From contig NZ_DRFV01000010.1 of NCBI RefSeq assembly GCF_011050365.1, forward strand, positions 1 to 64,000: DNA of 64,000 bases, read 5' to 3'. Below the pieces are notes generated by a model that was not told the origin of the DNA, made no database searches, and saw only the letters and a list, made by a program, of their open reading frames with translations. The stretch comes from Pseudohongiella sp. (GTDB lineage Bacteria; Pseudomonadota; Gammaproteobacteria; Pseudomonadales; Pseudohongiellaceae). Positions 31,202 to 39,992 of this stretch are shown piece by piece (the stretch's first letter is position 1; each line of letters begins with the position of its first letter). The translations under genes were made by a program, and so were the position numbers.

Positions 31202-31879
31202 TTAATTGATCTGGATAATGTCATCCATGGCAACCTTGCCGATGCCCGCCAGGTTGAGCGTCAGAGAACCACCGGATTCGATGGTTACGCTGTTAACATT
31301 GGCGCTCAGATAAACCGGTACGCTGCTGGCTTCTCCTCCGCTGGAAGCGGATACTTCAAAATAATAATTGCCGGGCGGAAAGCGCTCATCGTTGGCATCG
31401 GTGCCGGTCCAGATGAACTCCTGCTGTCCTTCGGGTTGTTGCCCCAGTTCGAAACTGTCAACGATTTCGCCACCTTTGTTGTAGACGGTCAGTGACGCTG
31501 ACTGTACGGCATTGTCGAACTCAGCCAGCACGCTGATGCCACCGGATTCACCCAGCGGACTGAAATCAGATTCGACGTGAACCAGTCGCCCGACCAGTGA
31601 TGTTGCCTGCAAGTTCTGAGTTGACTGAAACGCCGATGCAAACTGTTCAAAGTTGCCGCCCATCTTCTGGGTTTCTTCCAGCTGTGAGAATTGCGCCAGC
31701 TGTGCAACAAACTCCCCGTTCTCTTCAGGCTTGGTCGGATCCTGATTCTCCAGCTGGGCAACCAGCAGTTTCAGGAAAGCGTCCCGACCCAGCTCATTAT
31801 TGTTGGGCGCAGTGTTTTTCTCAGCCGGCGCGTATTCAGTCAGCACTCTGTTCAATGCGGTGTTGTTGTTAATTTCCAT
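31202..31879 (-). CDS. flgD: Hook capping/scaffold protein FlgD
   Basis: A 225-aa hook cap that is required for FlgE polymerisation and discarded afterwards. The N-terminal LGRDAFLKLLVAQLENQDPT is the diagnostic FlgD motif. A C-terminal FlgD Ig-like/tudor region follows (FIWTGTDANDERFPPGNYYF). It is in operon order between flgC and flgE. Confidence 0.96.
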   Translation of the reverse strand: MEINNNTALNRVLTEYAPAEKNTAPNNNELGRDAFLKLLVAQLENQDPTKPEENGEFVAQLAQFSQLEETQKMGGNFEQFASAFQSTQNLQATSLVGRLVHVESDFSPLGESGGISVLAEFDNAVQSASLTVYNKGGEIVDSFELGQQPEGQQEFIWTGTDANDERFPPGNYYFEVSASSGGEASSVPVYLSANVNSVTIESGGSLTLNLAGIGKVAMDDIIQIN

Positions 31880-31900
31880 GCTCTATACTCCTCTGGCCGC

Positions 31901-32341
31901 TTAACGCTGACCCAGCGTCAATACACGCTGCATCATGGTTCGGGCCGCTGACATAACATCCACATTGAGCTGAAACGCCCGTGACGATGAAATCATGTTG
32001 GTCATCTCTTCCACGATGTCGACATTGGGATAAAACACGTACCCCTCCTCGTTCGCCATCGGGTTGCCCGGTTCGTAGCGTGGCTGCAATGGTCGTGCGT
32101 CCTCCACGATGCCGGCCACCCGAACACTGGTAGAGGCGGCGTTGTGTGCCGGCTCGGCAAAGGCATCCTGCATGGCCGAACTCATCACCGGCATAAACAC
32201 CGGATGGCGGGCACGGTAGGTCTGGTCGGCACTGCTGGCAGCGCTGTTGGCATTGGCCATGTTGCTGGCGGTGGTATTCAAACGCAGTGACTGTGCGCTC
32301 ATGCCGGATCCGGCGATATCAAAGACACCCATCAGGCTCAT
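31901..32341 (-). CDS. flgC: Proximal rod protein FlgC
   Basis: A 146-aa rod subunit starting SLMGVFDIAGSGMSAQSLRL, with the typical NTTASNMANANSAASS segment. The C-terminal helix is NVDIVEEMTNMISSSRAFQLN. It starts 2 bp after the flgB stop. The length is standard. Confidence 0.97.
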   Translation of the reverse strand: MSLMGVFDIAGSGMSAQSLRLNTTASNMANANSAASSADQTYRARHPVFMPVMSSAMQDAFAEPAHNAASTSVRVAGIVEDARPLQPRYEPGNPMANEEGYVFYPNVDIVEEMTNMISSSRAFQLNVDVMSAARTMMQRVLTLGQR

Positions 32342-32343
32342 GC

Positions 32344-32742
32344 TTACTCTCCTTTCAGGGCTTTGATCATGCCCGTGAACTTGCCGTTGAGAAACTGGAA
32401 GCTGGCCTGATGCTCCAGCGCGTTGCGGGCAAAGGCCGCATTTTCGATTTGTTCGTCGACGGTATTACCGTCCAGCGAAGGTTGTGATGGCACCCGGTAC
32501 AGCGCCGCCGGATCATTCAGGCCGGGCATGCCGGTGATGTGACGGCTATGGGTCTGCTGCATGGCAACATCGCTGCGACCGGATGTGGCCTGCGCCAGCA
32601 CACTGCCGAAGTCCATGTCGCGGGCTTTGTATCCGGGGGTGTCAGCGTTGGCGATATTGCTCGCCAGCATGGTGGTACGCTGGGTGCGCAGCATCAGCGC
32701 CTGCTCGTGAACACCTAGTGCATTGTTGAAGTTTAAGGCCAT
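32344..32742 (-). CDS. flgB: Proximal rod protein FlgB
   Basis: A 132-aa rod subunit and the first gene of the flgBCDEFGHIJKL operon. LMLRTQRTTMLASNIANADT and PGYKARDMDFGSVL are the family signatures. A near-perfect sigma54 promoter lies about 50 bp upstream. Confidence 0.97.
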   Translation of the reverse strand: MALNFNNALGVHEQALMLRTQRTTMLASNIANADTPGYKARDMDFGSVLAQATSGRSDVAMQQTHSRHITGMPGLNDPAALYRVPSQPSLDGNTVDEQIENAAFARNALEHQASFQFLNGKFTGMIKALKGE

Positions 32743-32789
32743 CGGTTGATTCCTGCTGTTAACGTTGCCGATTCAAGACAGCAAGAAAT

Positions 32790-32805
32790 AGCAAGACCCG
32801 TGCCA
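32790..32805 (-). promoter_or_regulatory. Sigma54 promoter of the flgB operon
   Basis: On the minus strand TGGCACGGGTCTTGCT matches the RpoN consensus TGGCACG-N4-TTGCW fully. It stands 48 bp before flgB and should drive flgB through flgL under FleQ-type control. Confidence 0.9.
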
Positions 32806-32882
32806 GTAATTAAACTGGTTATTTTTCAGAAGGTTAAGAAGAGAGAAACACTGCAGCGGCAAGGGATTGCCTGAGATTTGGT

Positions 32883-33749
32883 CTACGCTTTGCCGCCTGG
32901 CGGCAATTGGTTTCGATAGACACTGGTATGAACGCTGAGGCGCTCCATACTGTACTCATTACTAATGGTCGCCGGCAAGGATTCCGACGCACCCAGTAGA
33001 AGGTACGAGTCCGGGTTCAGGCTGTTGCGCATTCGGCGCAGAATATCCGCCTTGAAATCGGCGGCGAAATAAATCAGTACATTACGACAAAAGATAACGT
33101 CGAAGCGTCCCAGACTGCCATAGGTATCCTGCAAATTGAGCGGCCTGAAGCTGACCCGCTTGGTAATGCCGGATTTAAGTCGAAATCGCCCCTGGGGCAG
33201 TTCATCAAAGAACATCTGCCGGCGCGCATCACTGAGCCCCCGGCTCACGCTCAAACCATCATACTCTGCCTTCCTGGCATTGTTCAGCATGGACGCGGAA
33301 ATGTCGGTGCCAATGATTTCCGGGTCGCGCATGAACACGCCGGGATGCCTGGCTTTGAACTCCTCGAAAATCATGCTGATGGAGAAAGGCTCTTGCCCCG
33401 ACGAACAGGCTGCCGACCAGATACGTAAACTGCTGCGTTTTTCTTCCAGGATGAGCCTGGGCAGAATCACGTCACGCAGAGCATCGAATGGCGCACTGTC
33501 GCGAAACCAGAACGTTTCATTGGTGGTCATGGCGTCGATGACTTTTTCACGCAGCCCCGGCACCGCATGCTGATTGATACGACTCACCAATGCGCTCAGG
33601 GTCGTAATCTGGTGTTCTTCCAGAATGCGCCGGATACGGTTTGCCACCAGATACTGCTTATTGTCACCTAAAACGATGCCGCAGGCCTGACTCAGGAAGG
33701 TCCGGAACACCTGGTAGTCTTCCGCTGCAAACTGTTGTTCGTCAGTCAT
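32883..33749 (-). CDS. cheR: Chemotaxis protein methyltransferase CheR
   Basis: A 288-aa SAM-dependent enzyme that methylates glutamates on chemoreceptors. The N-terminal helical domain covers residues 1-80. TTNETFWFRDSAPFDAL, RIWSAACSSGQEPFSISM (the SAM-binding loop) and FDVIFCRNVLIYF are all conserved. It lies 20 bp downstream of cheV, and the pair precedes flgB as in Pseudomonas and Vibrio. Confidence 0.96.
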   Translation of the reverse strand: MTDEQQFAAEDYQVFRTFLSQACGIVLGDNKQYLVANRIRRILEEHQITTLSALVSRINQHAVPGLREKVIDAMTTNETFWFRDSAPFDALRDVILPRLILEEKRSSLRIWSAACSSGQEPFSISMIFEEFKARHPGVFMRDPEIIGTDISASMLNNARKAEYDGLSVSRGLSDARRQMFFDELPQGRFRLKSGITKRVSFRPLNLQDTYGSLGRFDVIFCRNVLIYFAADFKADILRRMRNSLNPDSYLLLGASESLPATISNEYSMERLSVHTSVYRNQLPPGGKA

Positions 33750-33769
33750 AGTTAACTCTGATCACCGGC

Positions 33770-34705
33770 TTACGCGGGAGTCTGGCGGCGCTCAAGTTGT
33801 TTCAGCACACGCTGGGCCAACTCATCGGGGTGGAATTTGGCCAGGAAATCGTCAGCACCCACTTTTTCTACCATCGACTGGTTAAACACCCCGCTCAACG
33901 AGGTATGCAGCATCACATGCAAGCTGTTCAGTCTGGGGTCGTTCTTGATGGATGCTGTCAACGTGTAACCGTCCATTTCCGGCATTTCAATATCAGAAAT
34001 AACCAGAACATATTTATCTGCCGGATTCTCACCCGCTTCAGCCATAGCCTGCAAATGCAGGAATGCCTGTTTGCCATCATTGAGCACCACCGTGTTCAGG
34101 CCGATGGCCTCACAGCAACGCTTTATCTGGGTCCGTGCGACACTGGAATCATCAACAATCAGCACAGTGTTGATGGTTTCGGTACGCACTGTTTTGCTGA
34201 CCAGGGCTTCACTGAGTATGCGTGGCGCCGGCGCCACCTCAGCCAGGATCCGCTCCACATCCAGGATTTCCACCAGCTTGTTGTCCACTTCGGTTACTGC
34301 GGTCAGGTAGTGAGACCGGCCTGAACCTTTGGGTGGCGAATGAATGGTCTCCCAGTTCAGGTTGACGATACGGTCCACGCCACTTACCAGAAATCCCTGT
34401 ACCGAGTTGTTATATTCGGCGATGATGATAAAGCCTTTGCCATCATCCTGCAGGGCCCGGCTGCCCATGGCGATACTCAAGTCAAGCACAGTGATGGTGC
34501 GGCCCCGGATGTAAGCAACGCCGCGAACCACACGACTGCTGTGTGGCAATACGCTAAGCGGTGGGCAAGGCAGGACTTCTTTTACCTTGAACACGTTGAT
34601 GCCGTACATCTGATTGCCATTGAGCCGGAACATCAGCAGCTCCAGCCGATTCTGTCCCACCAGTTGTGTTCGTTGATTAACGCTGTCAAGAACGCCGGCC
34701 ATCAC
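33770..34705 (-). CDS. cheV: Chemotaxis coupling/receiver protein CheV
   Basis: A 311-aa protein with a CheW coupling domain (about residues 15-165; GNQMYGINVFKVKEVLP, VRGVAYIRGRTITVLDLS). A receiver domain follows at about 180-305 (VLIVDDSSVARTQIKR with acidic pocket, then ISDIEMPEMDGYTL with the phosphorylatable Asp). It links receptors to CheA and may act as a phosphate sink. It is divergent from flgA across 199 bp. Confidence 0.96.
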   Translation of the reverse strand: MMAGVLDSVNQRTQLVGQNRLELLMFRLNGNQMYGINVFKVKEVLPCPPLSVLPHSSRVVRGVAYIRGRTITVLDLSIAMGSRALQDDGKGFIIIAEYNNSVQGFLVSGVDRIVNLNWETIHSPPKGSGRSHYLTAVTEVDNKLVEILDVERILAEVAPAPRILSEALVSKTVRTETINTVLIVDDSSVARTQIKRCCEAIGLNTVVLNDGKQAFLHLQAMAEAGENPADKYVLVISDIEMPEMDGYTLTASIKNDPRLNSLHVMLHTSLSGVFNQSMVEKVGADDFLAKFHPDELAQRVLKQLERRQTPA

Positions 34706-34826
34706 AGGCTCCTATTATCGATTGCAAAGTCAGATAGCGAAATTAAAAAAACATTCATGCTGGCTACAGTTGTCGTCCAACAGCAGCGTTTCATAAGGCC
34801 TGAGACCATAAATAATTCAATGATCC

Positions 34827-34842
34827 CGGCACATTTATTGCT
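34827..34842 (+). promoter_or_regulatory. Sigma54 promoter of flgA
   Basis: CGGCACATTTATTGCT has the RpoN GG...GC spacing with one mismatch in the -24 box, 62 bp before flgA. It shares the divergent region with cheV. Confidence 0.7.
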
Positions 34843-34904
34843 TCAGCTAACAGGAATACAGCAAAACGGCTGAAAAACTACGCTGAACGCCAAGGTTTTG
34901 ACGA

Positions 34905-35648
34905 ATGACAGCAGACAATCGACAACTATCTTCATTAAAACTCAAAATGGCCGCCGTGCTTTTGGTACTGGCAACATCAGGCCCGTTGACTGCCGTGGCG
35001 ACAGCATCACCGCCCGGCGCAAGCGGCAACGAGCGCCTGCGACAGGCTGCGTTCGGCGAATTGCAATCTGCCTACGGCACTGAGCCAGGCCGCATAGAGA
35101 TCGACGTTGCCACGCTTGACCCCCGGCTGCAGGTGCCGGTGTGCGCGGAACCTTTGCTGCCAACAGTCAATCGGCTCAGCCCCAACGGCGGGCGCGTTAC
35201 AGTTCGTGTTGAATGCCATGATGACAGCCCGTGGACGCGCCATGTGGCCGCCAGTGTCAGAGTATTCCAGGACATTGTGGTCAGCAGCCGGGCATTGGCC
35301 CGCGGCAGTATCGTTGGCGCCGGCGACATAACGCTGCAAGAGCGTGACATCAGCACGTTGCGCGGCCAGGTCATCATGGATCCGACGGTGGCTCTTGGTC
35401 AGGCAGTGCGCCGGGCGATAAGTGCAGACACAGTCCTCAATATCGACTTGCTGGAGGCACCGGTATTGGTGCAACGTGGCGATATGGTGGTATTGACCGC
35501 AGAGCGTGGTAGCATTGCTATCAGACAAACCGGCATTGCTTTGCAGGCGGGTGAAGCCGGCAAACAGATTCCGGTAAGGAACAATAGTTCCGATCGGGTT
35601 GTGCAAGCGGTGGTCACCGGCGCCGGTGAAGTTAAAGTGATTTTTTGA
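34905..35648 (+). CDS. flgA: Flagellar P-ring assembly chaperone FlgA
   Basis: A 247-aa periplasmic chaperone for FlgI. An N-terminal hydrophobic segment (LKMAAVLLVLATSGPLTAVA) acts as the export signal. The SAF-like C-terminal domain shows SSRALARGSIVGAGDITLQERD, with TLRGQVIMDPTVALGQAVRR after it, and ends in the family tail VTGAGEVKVIF. It is the first gene of the divergent flgA-flgM-flgN set. Confidence 0.95.
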   Translation: MTADNRQLSSLKLKMAAVLLVLATSGPLTAVATASPPGASGNERLRQAAFGELQSAYGTEPGRIEIDVATLDPRLQVPVCAEPLLPTVNRLSPNGGRVTVRVECHDDSPWTRHVAASVRVFQDIVVSSRALARGSIVGAGDITLQERDISTLRGQVIMDPTVALGQAVRRAISADTVLNIDLLEAPVLVQRGDMVVLTAERGSIAIRQTGIALQAGEAGKQIPVRNNSSDRVVQAVVTGAGEVKVIF

Positions 35649-35776
35649 CGCTCGCATGGCGGGCCTTTTACGCGACAACAACAGGGACTGACGGTAAATT
35701 GTCACCAACTCACCAGATCAGCGACTGTTTTTACATTTTTTTTATCGGATTTAGTTGTTTTTTGTCAGTGACACAC

Positions 35777-35803
35777 TAAAGTTACCCTAAAGGTTGCCGT
35801 TAA
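35777..35803 (+). promoter_or_regulatory. Sigma28 (FliA) promoter of flgM
   Basis: TAAAGTTA, an 11-bp spacer, then GCCGTTAA: 7/8 matches in each half of the FliA consensus. It lies 101 bp upstream of flgM and gives the expected feedback of FliA on its own anti-sigma factor. Confidence 0.8.
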
Positions 35804-35903
35804 ACCGGATAGAAGGTTAAACACTTATGACTGGTCAGGTCCGAACGCCAATGTCTGGCGTCGCGAAGTAACCTGATGAGTTGACAAGTCAAGGTATCAG
35901 ACT

Positions 35904-36233
35904 ATGAGTATTCCTACTATTAGCAATACATCGACAGCAACGGACAATCGCAGCGGCGTTCGTCAAAGCGGGACCCAGTCCAATACCGATAACACTAACA
36001 CTGGTGTCGGCAATGGTAATGTGGGCAACCAGGGCGGCAGCGGTCAGCCTGATGCAGTGTCCATCAGCAGTCGAGCAACAGACCTGCAGTCGCTTGAGAC
36101 CAGCATCAAGCAGCTACCCGATACCGATGCCTCGCGCGTTAGCGCTCTGCGAGAGCAAATCAATGCTGGCAATTATTCAGTAGACAGTCAGCGCGTGGCA
36201 GACAAGATGCTGGCATTCGAACGCAGCCTGTGA
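35904..36233 (+). CDS. flgM: Anti-sigma28 factor FlgM
   Basis: A 109-aa anti-sigma factor that holds FliA until hook completion and is then exported. The C-terminal sigma-binding half is conserved (VSISSRATDLQSLETSIKQL, INAGNYSVDSQRVADKMLAFE). The N-terminal half is low-complexity (N/G/T/S-rich, around residues 25-45), fitting an unfolded export substrate. It lies between flgA and flgN. Confidence 0.92.
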   Translation: MSIPTISNTSTATDNRSGVRQSGTQSNTDNTNTGVGNGNVGNQGGSGQPDAVSISSRATDLQSLETSIKQLPDTDASRVSALREQINAGNYSVDSQRVADKMLAFERSL

Positions 36234-36278
36234 CACGAACTTGCAATCGTCATTCAGGCGAAACGGACCGACTAGCTG

Positions 36279-36755
36279 ATGAGTAATGAAGGCCTGCAGC
36301 AGCTCCTTGACAGTGATCGACAACTGCTGGACTCACTGGCAGAAGTGCTGCTGGCTGAAAAAAACAGCTTGGAAAAACGTGACCTCGACCAACTCAGCGA
36401 CTTGCTGACGCGCAAGCAAAACGTACTTGCCAGCATAGAAAACAACGACCACATTCGCCGCAAGCTGTTAGTACAGGCCGGGGTGCCTGCCGGACAAACC
36501 AACCTACAGCACCTCAAGCGCTTGCTTGGCAAGGGCGGCCAGAACGAGTTCACAGCACTGCTGGACAGCATCGAATCACGCTTGCAGCAGTGTCGCGAGC
36601 TCAGTGAAACCAACAGTATCATTGTCCATCGCAGTCGCCTCAACACCCAACGGGCGCTGGGCATTCTTCGCGGACCGTCGACGCTGGCAGGATTGTATAC
36701 CAGTCACGGCAGTACGCTTGGTGGCAGTGAACAGCGGGATCTGGGCAGCGCCTGA
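36279..36755 (+). CDS. flgN: FlgK/FlgL export chaperone FlgN
   Basis: A 158-aa helical chaperone of the FlgN family, which delivers the junction proteins to the export gate. LLDSDRQLLDSLAEVLLAEKN and LEKRDLDQLSDLLTRKQNVLASIE are typical. A C-terminal helix with SRLNTQRALGILRG closes the domain. It is 45 bp after flgM and presumably shares the sigma28 transcript. Confidence 0.92.
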   Translation: MSNEGLQQLLDSDRQLLDSLAEVLLAEKNSLEKRDLDQLSDLLTRKQNVLASIENNDHIRRKLLVQAGVPAGQTNLQHLKRLLGKGGQNEFTALLDSIESRLQQCRELSETNSIIVHRSRLNTQRALGILRGPSTLAGLYTSHGSTLGGSEQRDLGSA

Positions 36756-36789
36756 TTCGCTCGTCAGGCCAGACAGGTTATCGACTCTC

Positions 36790-37503
36790 ATGGCGACAAA
36801 CTTCAATAACGACCGCTACTATACATCTGCCGGGGATATCTTCAGCGTCCTGCGCACCTTGCAAGCGGACCGCTCCAGTATCAGCGTTCAGTTCAACGGC
36901 AACGGTGCCATGTACAGCTCACTGGTACTGAACGCCAATTTAAAAGCCCGTACTTTCCAGCTTGACGAGTTCACCCCACGCGAGGCGCACCGTCAGGCAG
37001 AAGCCGGCACGCCATTCAGCATTCGCGCCTCAATCAACGGCATCCGCGTTCACGCCAAGGACATGGTGATCAAGCGGGTCATGAAAGACAGCGACGGCGT
37101 GTTCTATGAGCTCAAGTTTCCGGAGCGACTACTGTATCTGCAACGCCGTGATGCCTTTCGTGCCTGGGTGCCGGGCACACTGATGGTGGCGGCAACCTGC
37201 ACCAACGACAACCACCCCAAGAGCCTGCAAGGGCGGGTGCTGAATATGTCAGCCACGGGCTTTCGCCTGGTCATTGAAGGCAAGGTGAATCCGCCGCCCG
37301 CCATGCTGGAAGAATTTATCATGACCATGAATCTGCCGCTGATTGACCATGACTTATCCTGCCCCGCCGAAGCGGTCTACGTGCAGTATCAACAGGATCG
37401 CAATCAGACAGTGCTCGGTTTCCGTTTCGGTAATATGGGCCGCGGCGACCAGGTGGCGGTGAACCGCTTTGTCACGCAGCTGCAGCGCGAGAGCATCGCC
37501 TGA
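36790..37503 (+). CDS. PilZ-domain flagellar brake protein (YcgR type)
   Basis: A 237-aa protein with an N-terminal YcgR_N-like domain (residues 1-110) and a C-terminal PilZ domain. The c-di-GMP motif is RRDAFR followed by NMSATG, so the usual (D/N)xSxxG is present with Asn. When bound to c-di-GMP, YcgR slows the flagellar motor. ATG 36790 gives the family start; the longer open frame upstream overlaps flgN out of frame. Being next to flgN fits a motility role. Confidence 0.88.
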   Translation: MATNFNNDRYYTSAGDIFSVLRTLQADRSSISVQFNGNGAMYSSLVLNANLKARTFQLDEFTPREAHRQAEAGTPFSIRASINGIRVHAKDMVIKRVMKDSDGVFYELKFPERLLYLQRRDAFRAWVPGTLMVAATCTNDNHPKSLQGRVLNMSATGFRLVIEGKVNPPPAMLEEFIMTMNLPLIDHDLSCPAEAVYVQYQQDRNQTVLGFRFGNMGRGDQVAVNRFVTQLQRESIA

Positions 37504-37506
37504 CAG

Positions 37507-38826
37507 TCAACGCCGCCAGCCCGGCAACGCGTCCAGTCTGTACAGATCCTCCGGCCGGTCGACATCCCACCGCGGTGGCAGCTCGCGCCAGGCTATATCC
37601 GCCTGCCGTAGACGCTCCCGGGTCTGCGCCATGACCTGCGGCTGCCCCCAATTGATGTCACGAAACACGGCTGCCGCTGGCGCCCGCAGACCGATCAGCA
37701 CATAACCTCCATCCTCCGCCGGCCCCAGCACCACTCTCTCCCCTGCCGCCAGCAGCGCCAGCGCCTGCGCCACATAAGCGCCATCTACCGAGGGACAGTC
37801 AGCACCCACCACCACCACGAACTCTGCATCAGCCAGCGCCGCCTGCGTCGCGTGCTGCATGCGCGCGCCCAGATCACAGCCCATCTGCTGATATACCTGC
37901 GGAGCACCGTCCAGTTTTGCGAAGAATGCCTGCCCGCCGTCAGCGGACGCCCATAACTGCATCGGCGCCTGTGCCGATCGCCATAATTGCTGCCAACCGA
38001 ACCGTATCAGACGCTGATGCAGATCCAGCGCCCCGCTTTCCCCCAACACGGGCTGTAGCCGCGTTTTGACCTGTCCGGCCACCGGTGTTTTGGCGAAAAA
38101 CAGAATCCGTGCCTGCGGGTAGCGATAGCTCGTCGCCATCGCAGAGCCACGGTAATATTGCGCGTGCAGACTGGCGGGACTGGCACCAAGGAAAAAAGCC
38201 AGCCGCAGCCGCCACATCAACCAGACAGTGGTCATGATGCCGTGTTTCTGCCAACGGCGACTGGAGCTGATCACCGGCATAGACAGACATGCCGGCCTGG
38301 ACAATCGCCGCAGCGTCTTGCTGATCATCACGTCTTCCATCAAGGGCACATCAGCGTACCCTCCCACTTGCTCGAACACGGCACGGCGGACAAAAATGGC
38401 CTGGTCTCCCGTGGCCACCGCCGTCAGTCGTGAGCGCAGGTTCATCGCCCTGCCAATCACAGCAAAAGCGGGATGTGCGCCATCCAGTCGGACATCAAAG
38501 CGTCCCCAGCACTTTGCGCCATCGGCCAGCGCCGCCGTCACCAGATCCGCTGCCTGCGCGGGCAACAGGGTGTCGATATGCAAAAACAGCAGTATGTCAC
38601 CCACCGCATGCGCCGCACCCGCATTCATCTGCCGGGCACGTCCGGGAGCAGAACTCACGCAAACATCCACCAGACCCTGCGCCTCCTGCACACTGGCATC
38701 GGTGCTGCCACCATCAACCAGAACCAGCTGATGCCCTTGCCGGCGCAGGGCTTGCAGGGCGGCCAGTTGTCTGCGCAGAGTTTGCGCCTCGTTCAGGACC
38801 GGGATAATAATGCTGAGAGTACTCAC
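37507..38826 (-). CDS. Fused GT2 glycosyltransferase and DUF2064 protein
   Basis: A 439-aa fusion. Residues 1-215 are a family-2 glycosyltransferase of the TIGR04283 type (STLSIIIPVLNEAQTLRRQL, VLVDGGSTDAS, APGRARQMNAGA, LLFLHIDT). Residues 225-439 are a DUF2064/TIGR04282 nucleotidyltransferase-like domain (RILFFAKTPVAGQVKTRL, VVGADCPSVDG, VLGPAEDGGYVLIGL). These are usually two neighbouring genes associated with radical-SAM/selenium clusters, but no such enzyme is in the window. The donor and acceptor are unknown. It converges tail to tail with the PilZ gene, 3 bp apart. Confidence 0.85.
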   Translation of the reverse strand: MSTLSIIIPVLNEAQTLRRQLAALQALRRQGHQLVLVDGGSTDASVQEAQGLVDVCVSSAPGRARQMNAGAAHAVGDILLFLHIDTLLPAQAADLVTAALADGAKCWGRFDVRLDGAHPAFAVIGRAMNLRSRLTAVATGDQAIFVRRAVFEQVGGYADVPLMEDVMISKTLRRLSRPACLSMPVISSSRRWQKHGIMTTVWLMWRLRLAFFLGASPASLHAQYYRGSAMATSYRYPQARILFFAKTPVAGQVKTRLQPVLGESGALDLHQRLIRFGWQQLWRSAQAPMQLWASADGGQAFFAKLDGAPQVYQQMGCDLGARMQHATQAALADAEFVVVVGADCPSVDGAYVAQALALLAAGERVVLGPAEDGGYVLIGLRAPAAAVFRDINWGQPQVMAQTRERLRQADIAWRELPPRWDVDRPEDLYRLDALPGWRR

Positions 38827-39018
38827 GTAGCCCCTTGGTAGATGTTAGTCGGCAACCGATTTGCCAATTATCACGCTTTTTCTGCAACAAAGGCTATGCG
38901 AACACAAAATAAAGGCGGATAATATGCCGCCATTATTGTTATTGATTGCCTCCGCAATTCGCAGTAATAAACTGGCTACTTTGCCGTTCTCTTCTTGAAA
39001 GACAGCGCGTTGTAATTA

Positions 39019-39258
39019 ATGAATCTCGAAAATTTCTATATCGTCGCCACTGATCCTGACGAGCCCGCCCTTCAGGTCAACATCTCTGGTCCTTATCTGA
39101 CGCATCAGGCCGCGCAAGCCGATCTGACGGCGGCCATCGATGAGGCTGCGGAGCTGGACCCCAGTGCGCGCACGTACGACTATCGCATCTGCAAGCTGGC
39201 CTGCCAGAAACCCGGTGTGATCCAGCACATGGCCTGCCACGCAGCGCGGCCAAACTAA
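39019..39258 (+). CDS. Small hypothetical protein
   Basis: A 79-aa acidic protein (MNLENFYIVATDPDEPALQV start) with no signal peptide or membrane segment and no family I recognise. Codon use looks like the GC-rich core rather than the island. There is no good Shine-Dalgarno, although upstream AT-rich sequence could hold a promoter. The three Cys near the C-terminus (CKLACQKPGVIQHMAC) are the only striking residues. It lies 90 bp before the tRNA. Confidence 0.5.
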   Translation: MNLENFYIVATDPDEPALQVNISGPYLTHQAAQADLTAAIDEAAELDPSARTYDYRICKLACQKPGVIQHMACHAARPN

Positions 39259-39348
39259 GTACGTTTGCCCTTATCCCCGCTCCACCACACACTTTCCACG
39301 TGCTATAATCCCGGCCGCTATTTAAATGCCAGACTCTTGCTTCATCAT

Positions 39349-39425
39349 GCCCCGGTGGCACAGCTGGATAGCGCGGCCCCCTCCTAAGGGGCAGGTCGCA
39401 GGTTCGAATCCTGCCCGGGGCACCA
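39349..39425 (+). tRNA. tRNA-Arg (anticodon CCT)
   Basis: The acceptor GCCCCGG pairs with CCGGGGC at 39415-39421, and CCA is encoded at 39423-39425. The anticodon stem GCCCC/GGGGC encloses the loop CTCCTAA, giving CCT. GGTTCGAATCC is the T-arm. A TATAAT at 39304 followed by a GC-rich discriminator is the likely promoter -10. The 3' end of this tRNA marks the change to island DNA. Confidence 0.95.
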
Positions 39426-39992
39426 AAAAACTATTTATATCAAATAGATAAAGAAATATAAATTTCCTAAAACGTTTTTTGCTCGGCTCTCTCACAATAT
39501 GTGACCAATGTGTAACCAGCCAACGCAAACCTTAAAAAGCCAACCAAACCTCGACGGGCTGCCCCGCACCGCTCCCTGCTGTGTCTAGTAGGCCATAGTA
39601 GATGCCTGCAGATTTCTCCTTAAAGATTTTGAGTAGTAATGATTCAATATCGTCTACCGGGAACCATCCAATTCATCTGACATTCAACAAGCCGCATAAG
39701 AACCTCACGGTTCGGAGCAAGTAAATAAACGGGTTCTGAGTTGAACTTCTATTTACCCAAAACCGCGACACAGTTTTGGATGTAGATGCTGACTTGCCTT
39801 CAGAAATTGGACAAGGTATACCAATTAGCCGCCTGGCCCTTTTCAAATGCCCCGGACACTGCAGCTATCACATCCTCTCTCTAACCTACCAGTCTCTACT
39901 ATGCTCAAACGCGTTGCAGAATGGTTCGTAAAACTCAATGTAAAGTGCTAGCCTCTTAAGCACCATCAACAATAAGAATGATAGGGTGAAGT
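39426..39992. other. Non-coding left edge of the genomic island
   Basis: 567 bp of AT-richer sequence without a credible gene. I see no integrase and no remnant of one. The open frame that crosses the tRNA on the minus strand is an artefact. The attL site is expected to be the tRNA 3' end, but I found no second copy of that sequence in the window. Confidence 0.55.

Noticed and set aside
39322-39528. Minus-strand ORF reading through the tRNA (SFLVPRAGFEPATCPLG)
   Set aside because: This peptide is the well-known false translation of a tRNA antisense strand.
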